Below are positions 1-7,132 of a stretch of DNA of 33,800 bases, one piece after another. This DNA comes from Bacteroidota bacterium (GTDB lineage Bacteria; Bacteroidota; Bacteroidia; Bacteroidales; VadinHA17). The notes beneath the pieces were generated by a model. The model was given only the letters and a program-made list of their open reading frames with translations. It was not told the DNA's origin and did no database searches. A program made the translations under genes and the position numbers. Position 1 is the first letter of the stretch; each line of letters opens with the position of its first letter. The stretch is from NCBI GenBank assembly GCA_022703405.1, contig JAKLDT010000014.1, positions 1-33,800 of the forward strand, read 5' to 3'.

Positions 1-609
1 ATAATGGGTGTTTATCTCATCATGCTGTTTGTATGAGATTGCTTCAGGTTCAACATAGATGCCTTTGCACAGCCTGAAATTAAGAGGATGTTCAGCTGAA
101 TGAATATCAAGCAGGCCTTCTATATCTTTTAAAGTTCTTTTAAGATAAGCCTGAATGACAAGACCCACGTTAGCCGGAAATTCAGCCTTTAGTCGCCTGT
201 ACAGTTCAATCTCCATGTCGGTGCATGGCGAATCTTCCATATCAATACGTATAAAGCTATTGTGCGATGCAGCTTTAAGAACAATCTCACGGATGTGCCT
301 GTAGCATGTTTCCCTGTCAATCAGAAGGCCAAAACTTGTTGGTTTAAGGGAAAAATTACCCTTGATATTGCTTTTATCTGTAATATCAATAAGTTCAAGA
401 TATTCTTTTTTGTTTTTCTCTGCCTCATCAAGGCTGCTTATAAATTCACCAAGAACATCAAGGGTTACCATTATGTTCCTGCTGTTAAGATCCCTGGAGA
501 CGCGCATTGCATCTTCAATTGTTTCACCCGAAACATACGACTTTGAGAAAATCCAGACGAATTTTTTCGGGAAATACGGCAATATTGAAGCGATAAATTT
601 GTTGAACAT
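1..609 (-). CDS. Proline dehydrogenase, N-terminal part (runs off left edge)
   Basis: This is an uninterrupted minus-strand reading frame of 203 codons from an ATG at 609 to the window edge, so the C-terminal part is missing. Proline dehydrogenase oxidises L-proline to pyrroline-5-carboxylate with FAD and passes electrons to quinone. Recognisable family segments are an early SYVSGETIEDAM stretch, VTLDVLGE near residue 55, FSLKPTSFGL near residue 87 and the strand IRIDMEDSP near residue 120, followed by VIQAYLKRT. These belong to the TIM-barrel of PutA/FadM-type enzymes, and single-domain Bacteroidota proteins of this family start in the same way. It is divergent from the sigma factor gene. 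The family call is firm; the gene symbol is left open because only part is visible. Confidence 0.85.
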   Translation of the reverse strand, partial: MFNKFIASILPYFPKKFVWIFSKSYVSGETIEDAMRVSRDLNSRNIMVTLDVLGEFISSLDEAEKNKKEYLELIDITDKSNIKGNFSLKPTSFGLLIDRETCYRHIREIVLKAASHNSFIRIDMEDSPCTDMEIELYRRLKAEFPANVGLVIQAYLKRTLKDIEGLLDIHSAEHPLNFRLCKGIYVEPEAISYKQHDEINTHY

Positions 610-794
610 ATTTAATGAGATTGTGGTTATATTAAAAATTACAGTGCTAAATAAGACTTTCATGCTTCATTTTTTAATGACCTTTGTCAGTGAATGACAA
701 TAAAAAAGAGCATTTTTATATTTTATTTTAAAGAAATTTTTCAGCCAATGCAACCATTTTTTTTGCCTGAAAGTCATAAAAGTGTCCTCAGTAT
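610..794. promoter_or_regulatory. Divergent intergenic region with an inverted repeat
   Basis: These 185 bases separate the divergent proline dehydrogenase and sigma factor genes and are very AT-rich. An inverted repeat TTTCAG (739-744) / CTGAAA (767-772) with a 22-base spacer lies just before the sigma factor start. It could be an operator, but nothing identifies a binding protein. I see no TAnnTTTG element on either strand here, so the sigma gene may use another promoter type. Confidence 0.25.
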
Positions 795-1367
795 ATGATG
801 AGCGAGCAGCAAATAATTGAAGGATGTGTCAGGCATGACAGGAGATCACAGCAGCTGCTTTATGAGAAGTACTCGCGTTATCTGCTTGGTGTTTGCCTGA
901 GATACTCAATTGACAAGGCTGAGGCGGAAGATATTTTGCAGGAGAGTTTTTTGAAGATATTCTTTAATATTAAGGAGTATTGCGGAACAGGTTCTTTTAC
1001 AGGCTGGCTCAGGAGGGTGGCTGTCAACACGGCAATAACTCATTATCATAAAAACCTGAAACACAGGTATCATATCGATATTGATGATTATGTAACAGTT
1101 GAAACAGGAACAGTCAGCTTTGAGGAGGATTATTTTACCTCCGATGAGCTTTACAGGGTGCTTAATGAGCTGCCTCCGGGTTACAGAATGGTTTTTAACC
1201 TGTATGCTGTTGAGGGTTACAAGCATAAGGAAATTGCAGATATGCTTGATATTGACACAAATACATCAAAGTCCCAGTACAGCAGGGCAAAAGCGGTGAT
1301 CCGCGATAAGCTTGAAAAACTCCGCAGGATTAAAAGAAGTTATGGCGAAGGAGATAACATCAGATAA
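795..1367 (+). CDS. ECF-family RNA polymerase sigma factor
   Basis: A 190-residue group 4 (ECF) sigma-70 factor that would direct RNA polymerase to a small regulon. Region 2 is visible at about residues 20-85, with YSRYLLGVCLRY, the acidic EAEDILQESFLKIF stretch and the GSFTGWLRRVAVN segment. Region 4 lies at about 125-180, with the LPPGYRMVFNLYAVEGYKHKEIA helix-turn-helix. Length is normal for the family. Two tandem ATGs (795 and 798) could both serve as start. The next gene begins within about 10-32 bases and encodes a single-pass membrane protein, the position usually taken by an anti-sigma factor, so the two are probably cotranscribed and functionally paired. The regulon cannot be told from sequence, but a PorP/SprF gene two genes on hints at surface or T9SS functions. 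Confidence 0.93.
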   Translation: MMSEQQIIEGCVRHDRRSQQLLYEKYSRYLLGVCLRYSIDKAEAEDILQESFLKIFFNIKEYCGTGSFTGWLRRVAVNTAITHYHKNLKHRYHIDIDDYVTVETGTVSFEEDYFTSDELYRVLNELPPGYRMVFNLYAVEGYKHKEIADMLDIDTNTSKSQYSRAKAVIRDKLEKLRRIKRSYGEGDNIR

Positions 1368-1377
1368 TTATTAAAAG

Positions 1378-2688
1378 GTGGATTTCGAAAAGGACGATAT
1401 GGAATTAAGTGAGTTGTTCAGGAAGACGTTTGAAAACGCTGAAGTGCTTCCTGATCCTTCAGTAAATGTGAAGCTGATGGGAAAGCTCGCACGCAGGGAA
1501 TTCCTGTCTTTTAATCCCGGCAGCTTCAATATATATTATCTTGGTGGTTTGGTTGCAGCAGGGCTTACGGCTGCTGTTTTGCTGTTATCTGATAAAGAAC
1601 CGGTCACTGTGCAGAATGAGAATAATATCCGGATACAGGCATCATCACCTGTAACTGAAAAAGCTGCAGCCCCTGAAATCACTGAACAGAAGCCCTCAGT
1701 TCTCTCAGTTCAGCCGGAAAGAAGTAATTTGAGAAAGGGCAGCGATACCCCAACCCGATCAAAAACTGTTGGCAGCAGGATTAGCGACAAGTCTCAGCCA
1801 GATAAAACAACAGTTAAAGCAAGGATTTCTGCAAATGAGTTTATAAAGGCAGAGTCAGTGCCTTCAGGTAAGCTTGCTGCTGATATAAATGGCATGAGCA
1901 GGATTGTAAGCTCTGTGAGTGATGGTTGCGTCCCATTGAAAGTTGGATTCATAAATGCTTCAAATTCAGCTGATTCATGCAAGTGGAGTTTTGGAGACGG
2001 AGGAACGGCAACAGGCAATAAGGTTGAATGGATTTATGATGTTGACGGAGAGTACAAGGTTATAATGGAGGCATTTTCAAACGGAAGACTTGTTGGAACA
2101 TCAACGACAACAATTAAAGTTTATCCTGTACCTTCAGCAAGGTTTGAGATACATCCGGAAAAGCCTGCAATACCTGATGATGAAATCAGATTTATCAATT
2201 ATTCGGCTGATGCAGTAAGATATCTCTGGAATTTTGGCGACGGTGAGGGTTCTGAAGTATTTGAACCCCTTCACAGATATGATAAATACAACTCATATAA
2301 TGTCAGTCTTGTTGCAATAAATGAATACGGCTGCACTGATTCGATTATTGTTATGAACGCCTTTGCAGGTTCAAAATATTTCATTGATTTCCCGAATGCT
2401 TTCATCCCTAACCCTGACGGGCCTTCAGGAGGTTACTATACACAGAAAAGTGATGAGTCGGCTCAGGTATTCCATCCAATATTTATGGGAGTCATGGAAT
2501 ATCAGCTTAAGATATTCAGTAAAATGGGCATTCTTATATTTGAGAGCAATGATGTAAACATTGGGTGGGATGGATATTTTAACGGCCAGCTGAGCAATTC
2601 AGGCGTTTATATCTGGAAAGTCAGGGGTAAATACCGCAATGGTCAGCCTTTCACAATGATGGGTGATGTGACCCTTCTGAAATACTGA
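1378..2688 (+). CDS. Membrane-anchored PKD-domain protein with CHU_C-like C-terminus, possible anti-sigma partner
   Basis: A 436-residue protein. About 50 N-terminal residues are charged and probably cytoplasmic, followed by one hydrophobic segment at about 54-71. A low-complexity Ser/Thr/Lys/Pro region runs to about residue 160. Two PKD-like beta-sandwich domains carry the hallmark FGDG in WSFGDGG (near 203) and WNFGDGE (near 284). The end, from FPNAFIPNPDG near 338 through GVYIWKVRGKYRNG to residue 436, resembles the gliding-motility CHU_C or type B T9SS C-terminal domain. There is no ordinary signal peptide; the topology is that of a cytoplasmic-head, single-pass protein with a large periplasmic part, which together with the upstream sigma gene suggests an anti-sigma role. 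The start is uncertain: GTG at 1378, or ATG at 1399, which has AAAAGGA ideally spaced before it. Confidence 0.8.
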   Translation: MDFEKDDMELSELFRKTFENAEVLPDPSVNVKLMGKLARREFLSFNPGSFNIYYLGGLVAAGLTAAVLLLSDKEPVTVQNENNIRIQASSPVTEKAAAPEITEQKPSVLSVQPERSNLRKGSDTPTRSKTVGSRISDKSQPDKTTVKARISANEFIKAESVPSGKLAADINGMSRIVSSVSDGCVPLKVGFINASNSADSCKWSFGDGGTATGNKVEWIYDVDGEYKVIMEAFSNGRLVGTSTTTIKVYPVPSARFEIHPEKPAIPDDEIRFINYSADAVRYLWNFGDGEGSEVFEPLHRYDKYNSYNVSLVAINEYGCTDSIIVMNAFAGSKYFIDFPNAFIPNPDGPSGGYYTQKSDESAQVFHPIFMGVMEYQLKIFSKMGILIFESNDVNIGWDGYFNGQLSNSGVYIWKVRGKYRNGQPFTMMGDVTLLKY

Positions 2689-2806
2689 AAATACTGTTAC
2701 AGGCAGAAAAATATTTAATCAGGCGTTAATCAAAAAAAACAGGCCATTCATCCATAAATATTCATCATTTGTTGAATTATCGCCCATCTGAAACGGGAGT
2801 AGCAAT

Positions 2807-2814
2807 TATTTTTG
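2807..2814 (+). promoter_or_regulatory. Putative -7 promoter element TATTTTTG before porP/sprF
   Basis: Exact match to the Bacteroidota -7 element TAnnTTTG, 63 bases before the preferred start of the PorP/SprF gene. No well-spaced TTG was found for the -33 position. If used, transcription would start near 2820, which excludes the more distal TTG at 2812 as the start codon. Confidence 0.4.
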
Positions 2815-2877
2815 GTAAATTGTAACAGTTTTAAATTTCAAATAGCTATTTTCGTATATACTTACCAGAAGAGTGTT

Positions 2878-3867
2878 GTGTTGGGCAGGAGGATAATATA
2901 TCTGATATTATTGGGTACTTTCTATTTAGAATGTTCAGGCCAGGATCCGACTTTCTCCCAGTTCTATGCAAACTCTCTTTATCTGGCTCCATCATTTACA
3001 GGTGCAACAGAGGAATACCGTTTCTCCGTGAACTACAGAAATCAGTGGCCGTCAATTCCCGGGGTATTTCATACATACAGCATTTCATTTGACAAGGCAA
3101 TGCCGGCATTCAACTCCGGCATCGGAGTACTGGCAACTTATGATGTGGCAGGATCGGGAAACCTGAGTACAACAAATATAGGCCTTCTCTATTCTTATGA
3201 TTTCAATATAAACAAGGAATGGCATATCCGGCCGGGAGTTAATTTTAAGTTCTATTATCTGGGACTAGATATTGGTAGACTTATATGGGCCAGTATGATT
3301 TCAGGTACAGGTACAACTCCTTCTATTACACCTCCTCCCTTTGATAATGTTGCTGATGTCGACTTTGCTTCATCTGTTATGGCATATAACGACAGAATAT
3401 GGGGCGGCATTACACTTGATCATCTTCTGGTTCCAAAGACCTCATTTTACGGAGATGATGCCTCTGTACCAATAAAGATGAACATTTTCGGCGGCATGCA
3501 GATTATTAAGCATACACGCCTCAGGCAAAAGTTGCAGGAAGTAATGTCAGTTGCAATGAATTTCCAGAAGCAGGACAAGTATTACCAGACTGATGTAGGA
3601 TTGTACTATTATAAGGATCCACTCATCTTCGGTCTGTGGTACCGTGGTATCCCTCTTGTTACATCCCAGGCTGGTGATGCAATTATAGGTCTTGTGGGAA
3701 TAAAAACAAGCAATATTCACATTGGTTACAGCTACGACTTTACAATATCTAATCTTATCAGCTCCACAGGCGGCGCCCATGAGCTAGCTATTATATATGA
3801 ATTCAATAATCTCTCTCTAGGGCAGCAGCGTAAAAGGATAAGAGCCATTCCATGTCCTGAGTTCTGA
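2878..3867 (+). CDS. PorP/SprF family type IX secretion membrane protein
   Basis: About 329 residues with a signal peptide (GRRIIYLILLGTFYLECSGQ) and a mature part opening with DPTFSQFYANSLYLAPSF, typical of PorP/SprF beta-barrel proteins of the outer membrane. Further family traits are YRFSVNYRNQWPSIPG, the alternating aromatic strands, and a hydrophobic strand-rich end at IHIGYSYDFTISNL. Members sit in the T9SS and gliding machinery; many paralogues accompany a secreted protein with a CHU_C or type B C-terminal domain, which fits the gene immediately upstream. I chose GTG at 2878 (TTG at 2881 is equally possible) because it puts the signal peptide at the N-terminus; the frame stays open back to a TTG at 2812. 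It may be a specialised paralogue and not the core PorP. Confidence 0.87.
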   Translation: MLGRRIIYLILLGTFYLECSGQDPTFSQFYANSLYLAPSFTGATEEYRFSVNYRNQWPSIPGVFHTYSISFDKAMPAFNSGIGVLATYDVAGSGNLSTTNIGLLYSYDFNINKEWHIRPGVNFKFYYLGLDIGRLIWASMISGTGTTPSITPPPFDNVADVDFASSVMAYNDRIWGGITLDHLLVPKTSFYGDDASVPIKMNIFGGMQIIKHTRLRQKLQEVMSVAMNFQKQDKYYQTDVGLYYYKDPLIFGLWYRGIPLVTSQAGDAIIGLVGIKTSNIHIGYSYDFTISNLISSTGGAHELAIIYEFNNLSLGQQRKRIRAIPCPEF

Positions 3868-3951
3868 TATCTGGTTTTATCAACCCTTCCTCCCTTCTGC
3901 CTTTCAGCCTGAAAATAACATTTCCCAAGTGGCCCCATTTATTTATTTGTT

Positions 3952-3959
3952 TATATTTG
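3952..3959 (+). promoter_or_regulatory. Putative -7 promoter element TATATTTG before the OmpH-like gene
   Basis: Exact TAnnTTTG match ending 33 bases before the ATG at 3993. No clear -33 TTG at standard spacing. Its position argues that the in-frame TTG at 3957 inside it is not a start codon. Confidence 0.45.
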
Positions 3960-3992
3960 CGCCTTACTAGTATATTAAAATTAAAATCCGTG

Positions 3993-4583
3993 ATGAAGAA
4001 ATTATCTGTAATTCTGTATGTTGTAATTTTTCTGGCCATTGCCGGCCTTTATCTTTTACACTTTACCGGAAATAAGAAATGCAGCCAGTCTGAAACAGGC
4101 TCATCAGTACCTGCAGGAGGCATAGCCTATGTGAATATTGACTCAATAATTTACAAGTTCGATATGTTCACAGATCGCAGGAATGAGCTTATGGATAAGC
4201 AGAAAAAAGCTGAAGCTGAACTTACTTCAAAGGGAAGTCAGTATGAAAGAGGTGCAAGAGATTATCAGGAAAAGGTTCAGAAAGGACTTGTTACACGTGC
4301 AACAGCTGCAGAAATGGAGCAGGCTCTTGTTCAGCAACAGCAGGAACTTGTAACCCTCAGGGATCAGCTTCAGGGCAGCCTTATTGAGGAAGAACAGGTA
4401 ATGAACCGCCAGGTAATAGACTACATAACAACTTTCCTTGAAGAGAACAAGTCTGAGTATAACTATCAGTATATCTTTGGAAAAAGTTTCGGCAGCGTAG
4501 TGCTCTACAGCGATTCAACACTCGACATAACACAGAAAGTGCTTGAGGCTCTGAACAAAAAATATCAGACCGAGAAGAAATAG
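3993..4583 (+). CDS. OmpH/Skp family periplasmic protein
   Basis: About 196 residues. An N-terminal hydrophobic segment (LSVILYVVIFLAIAGLYLLHF) acts as signal anchor or signal peptide, followed by the beta-strand GIAYVNIDSIIYKFDM that opens OmpH/Skp proteins in Bacteroidota. A long coiled coil with many Gln, Glu and Lys follows from about residue 60 to 140, and the C-terminal strand ends with FGSVVLYSDSTLDIT. Skp-type trimers hold unfolded outer-membrane proteins in the periplasm. It lies 3 bases before the glycosyltransferase gene, so the two are probably cotranscribed. ATG at 3993 is chosen because a promoter-like element overlaps the more distal TTG at 3957. Confidence 0.85.
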   Translation: MKKLSVILYVVIFLAIAGLYLLHFTGNKKCSQSETGSSVPAGGIAYVNIDSIIYKFDMFTDRRNELMDKQKKAEAELTSKGSQYERGARDYQEKVQKGLVTRATAAEMEQALVQQQQELVTLRDQLQGSLIEEEQVMNRQVIDYITTFLEENKSEYNYQYIFGKSFGSVVLYSDSTLDITQKVLEALNKKYQTEKK

Positions 4584-4586
4584 GGC

Positions 4587-5846
4587 ATGAGCTTCGCCTC
4601 AGCCTATATTGAAAAACGGGCCCTTTTCCCGCAGCTGATAGATGAGGCACCTGATCAAAATACCAGGATAATTGTTGTTGTCCCGTCTTACGCCGAGACT
4701 CAGATAACAAGAATGTTCAATTCACTGCAGGCTGCACATAAGCCTGATTGCAATGTTGAGGTGCTTGTAATTGTGAATGCACCTGAAAATGCTGCGGAAG
4801 AAAACATACTGCAGAACAGTAGAACACTTACAGAAATAGAAAGCTGGAAATCAGAAAACAGAAGTTGCTGGTTCCGGCTTTTTTCTTTTTATGTACAGCA
4901 GGGTGCAGTTCCGGGCTGGGGCGTCGGGTTGGCACGAAAGACCGGAATGGACGAAGCAGCAAGGAGATTTAATTCAATTGAAAAGCCTGAGGGATTGATA
5001 GTTAACCTTGATGCTGATTGCACTGTCAGAGAGAACTATTTCACGGCACTTTTTAATGAGTTTTACCGTGATAACAGGAAAAAGGCCTGCTCAATATATT
5101 TTGAACATGAGCTGGAAGGAAGGGAATATGATAAGAGGGTTTACCGGAATATAGCCTTATATGAATTGCACCTGAGATACCTGCTTCAGGCTCAGAATTA
5201 TGCAGGATTTCCATGGGCATTTCATACTGTTGGCTCCTCAATGGCAGTAAGGGCATCAGAATACGTCGCTGCCGGAGGGATGAACAGGAAACAGGCCGGA
5301 GAGGATTTCTATTTTATCCAGAAGCTTGTCGATTCGGGCAACTATTTCAGCCTGAATTCCACTGCAGTGTATCCTTCACCAAGGACATCCTTCAGAGTAC
5401 CTTTTGGTACCGGTGCTGCCATGGGTAAAATGCAGGAAGATTCAGATACAGAGTATTTTACATATAATATTCAGGCTTTTGATGACCTCAGGATTCTCTT
5501 TTCAGGTCTTGATAAAACATTCAGCTCACAAACAGGGGCAGCAGAGTTTTATAATTCCTTGCCTGAAAGCATCCGTACCTTTGTTTCAGAGTCAGAATGG
5601 CTTGATAAGCTGACTGAAATTCAACAAAATACTTCAGGTCTGCTTTCTTTCAGGAAAAGATTTTTTGTATGGTTTAATATGTTCAGAATTGTCCGCTACC
5701 TGAATTCTGTTCATCCTGGTCTATATCCGAAAATTCCTGTTAACAAGGCTGCCGTTTCCCTGTTTAAAAGACTTGGAGTGGATTCAGATTCAGATTCTGC
5801 TTCAGATCTGCTTGAGATATACAGAGCGTTGGAAAGAAAGAGTTAA
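4587..5846 (+). CDS. Glycosyltransferase family 2 protein
   Basis: A 419-residue cytosolic GT-A fold enzyme with no clear membrane helix. The Rossmann-like start RIIVVVPSYAE lies near residue 27, the metal-binding DxD as NLDADCTV at residues 142-144, and the acceptor/catalytic-base region as GGMNRKQAGEDFYF with E239-D240. The GWGVGLARKTGMDEA stretch near residue 110 is also typical of this subgroup. It transfers a sugar from a nucleotide donor to an unknown acceptor; the product cannot be inferred because no other polysaccharide genes are nearby. The stop codon overlaps the convergent FtsB-like gene by four bases. Confidence 0.85.
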   Translation: MSFASAYIEKRALFPQLIDEAPDQNTRIIVVVPSYAETQITRMFNSLQAAHKPDCNVEVLVIVNAPENAAEENILQNSRTLTEIESWKSENRSCWFRLFSFYVQQGAVPGWGVGLARKTGMDEAARRFNSIEKPEGLIVNLDADCTVRENYFTALFNEFYRDNRKKACSIYFEHELEGREYDKRVYRNIALYELHLRYLLQAQNYAGFPWAFHTVGSSMAVRASEYVAAGGMNRKQAGEDFYFIQKLVDSGNYFSLNSTAVYPSPRTSFRVPFGTGAAMGKMQEDSDTEYFTYNIQAFDDLRILFSGLDKTFSSQTGAAEFYNSLPESIRTFVSESEWLDKLTEIQQNTSGLLSFRKRFFVWFNMFRIVRYLNSVHPGLYPKIPVNKAAVSLFKRLGVDSDSDSASDLLEIYRALERKS

Positions 5847-6181
5847 CGGTTTCTCCTGTTATTTTTCCTGTCTTCTGACGGTGACATTATTATGTAAAGG
5901 TCTTCATCAGGCTTCTTCATACGGTATTGTTCCCGGGCAAATTTCTCGAGGTTCTTATTGTCAGTCTTCAGTTCATGAAGTTTCTTCCTGTCTGATTCGA
6001 TCCTGTTTGTAAAATACTCCTTGTCCCTTTTCAGCTTGTGAAGTTCTCTTAATGATTTATATCTGGATACCAGATTGTTTGAGTCAAAAAGAGTGATCCA
6101 GATGATGAAAATTACAACAGTCAGGAAATATTTATTCCTGAATGCCGGGGGGATTTTATCTATTAACTTCAGTTTTATCAT
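5843..6181 (-). CDS. FtsB/DivIC-like septum formation initiator
   Basis: A 112-residue bitopic protein. After a short cytoplasmic head come a membrane helix at about residues 18-33 (KYFLTVVIFIIWITLF), a Lys/Glu-rich coiled coil from about 38 to 80, and the family ending EKFAREQYRMKKPDEDLYII. FtsB/DivIC binds FtsL and FtsQ in the divisome and activates septal wall synthesis. It is the last gene of a minus-strand run after the ThiF- and ThiS-like genes, 26 bases downstream of the latter, so probably cotranscribed with sulfur-carrier genes, an unusual pairing for a division gene. Confidence 0.85.
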   Translation of the reverse strand: MIKLKLIDKIPPAFRNKYFLTVVIFIIWITLFDSNNLVSRYKSLRELHKLKRDKEYFTNRIESDRKKLHELKTDNKNLEKFAREQYRMKKPDEDLYIIMSPSEDRKNNRRNR

Positions 6182-6207
6182 TCCGGAGCAAACCTACATA
6201 ATTTTTA

Positions 6208-6411
6208 TCAACCTCCGCTCATCAGGTACAACATCTGAACATCATCCTTATTATATATATATGTGCTGTCGTATTCCTCCCTGGGGATGAGCTTGCCGTT
6301 TACCTTGACTATTCTGAGTTTATATGTAAAACGCTTAAGTTCAAGCATTTCATTTACTGTAAGCTTATCTCTGTCAAATTCTTCCTCCCTGTTATTTATA
6401 GTAATCTTCAT
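6208..6411 (-). CDS. ThiS/MoaD-like ubiquitin-fold sulfur carrier
   Basis: A 67-residue beta-grasp protein ending in MSGG. The C-terminal Gly-Gly is adenylated by an E1-like enzyme and converted to a thiocarboxylate that donates sulfur. It begins MKITINNREEEFD, like ThiS, and contains the conserved RIVKVNGKLIPREEY segment. The partner E1 gene lies 13 bases upstream. No thiazole synthase genes (thiG, thiH) are in view. The next genes encode an AOR enzyme and molybdopterin synthesis, so it may supply sulfur for the pterin dithiolene, thiamine or both. Thiamine-type ThiS is the best sequence match; the pterin role is inferred from position. Confidence 0.82.
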   Translation of the reverse strand: MKITINNREEEFDRDKLTVNEMLELKRFTYKLRIVKVNGKLIPREEYDSTYIYNKDDVQMLYLMSGG

Positions 6412-6424
6412 ACGGAAACCTGAT

Positions 6425-7015
6425 TCAGCGTTTAATGTTAAGCAGAAGGCTGATTACAAGATCAGCCTGCATATTTGCAACAATTGATACTCCCGGGGCA
6501 AGCGCCGGCAGATCGTCAGAAACTTCTGATTCTTCATCGCCGCATACATACAGGGTATCGTCAATTTTTCTGCTTCTAAGATTACCTGTATTGTCCCAGC
6601 CGGCAACACCTGATCCTATTATCAGAGGAGTGGCTGGCATTGTTGCCTGTACAGCCTTAATTATCATTTCCTTTGTTTCACTGTTGTCTACAGCCTCAAC
6701 AATTATGTCACAGTCACTGAACACTGAGGGTATATTTTCAGGATCAAGCAGAATATTATGGATCTCAACAATTACGTCACTGCAAGCCAGTTCAATATTC
6801 TCCTTAAGAGCCTCACATTTCAGTTTTCCGGCCTGTTTCTCAAAATAATACTGCCTGTTGAGATTTGTCCTTTCAACAACATCATTATCACAAATTATGA
6901 GCTTGCCGACACCGCATCTTGCAAGGGCCATTGCACAGTTGGAACCAAGGCCTCCTGCCCCGGCAATGCCAACTTTGAATTTACCAAGGTGTTCTTTGAT
7001 ATCGGAGTATTTCAT
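6425..7015 (-). CDS. ThiF/MoeB/HesA-family sulfur-carrier adenylyltransferase
   Basis: A 196-residue E1-like enzyme, short as in the ThiF family 2 proteins of anaerobes. The nucleotide-binding motif GIAGAGGLGSN lies near residue 17, the Mg/ATP segment DNDVVERTNLNRQ near 43, and DCDIIVEAVDN, which matches the conserved loop before the active site. The zinc-binding CxxC pairs of full-length MoeB are absent, as usual for this subfamily. It should adenylate the Gly-Gly end of the ThiS-like protein encoded 13 bases downstream. It is divergent from the AOR operon with a 117-base gap, suggesting but not proving a role in W/Mo-pterin sulfuration. Confidence 0.85.
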   Translation of the reverse strand: MKYSDIKEHLGKFKVGIAGAGGLGSNCAMALARCGVGKLIICDNDVVERTNLNRQYYFEKQAGKLKCEALKENIELACSDVIVEIHNILLDPENIPSVFSDCDIIVEAVDNSETKEMIIKAVQATMPATPLIIGSGVAGWDNTGNLRSRKIDDTLYVCGDEESEVSDDLPALAPGVSIVANMQADLVISLLLNIKR

Positions 7016-7085
7016 AACTCATAATTACTGAAGTAAAGATAGTTACAAATTGATTTATATCATATTCTGTCTCGGCATAAACTCT

Positions 7086-7093
7086 TAAATTTG
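7086..7093 (+). promoter_or_regulatory. Putative -7 promoter element TAAATTTG before the AOR operon
   Basis: Exact TAnnTTTG match ending 39 bases before the ATG of the AOR gene, in the gap between the divergent ThiF-like and AOR genes. No -33 TTG at usual spacing; the nearest TTG (7050-7052) is too far. I saw no molybdenum-cofactor riboswitch-like structure in this leader. Confidence 0.4.
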
Positions 7094-7132
7094 AATCACA
7101 TGTATTTACAGGAATAAGCATTATTTAGTGTT

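Noticed and set aside
262-697. Plus-strand open frames over the left end
   Set aside because: They are antisense to the proline dehydrogenase gene, whose motifs are clear, and show no recognisable protein features.
2812-2877. N-terminal extension of the PorP/SprF gene from a TTG at 2812
   Set aside because: It overlaps the putative -7 element and would place 22 residues before the signal peptide.
5053-5613. Small open frames within the glycosyltransferase gene
   Set aside because: They are out-of-frame shadows of a gene with clear family motifs over its whole length.
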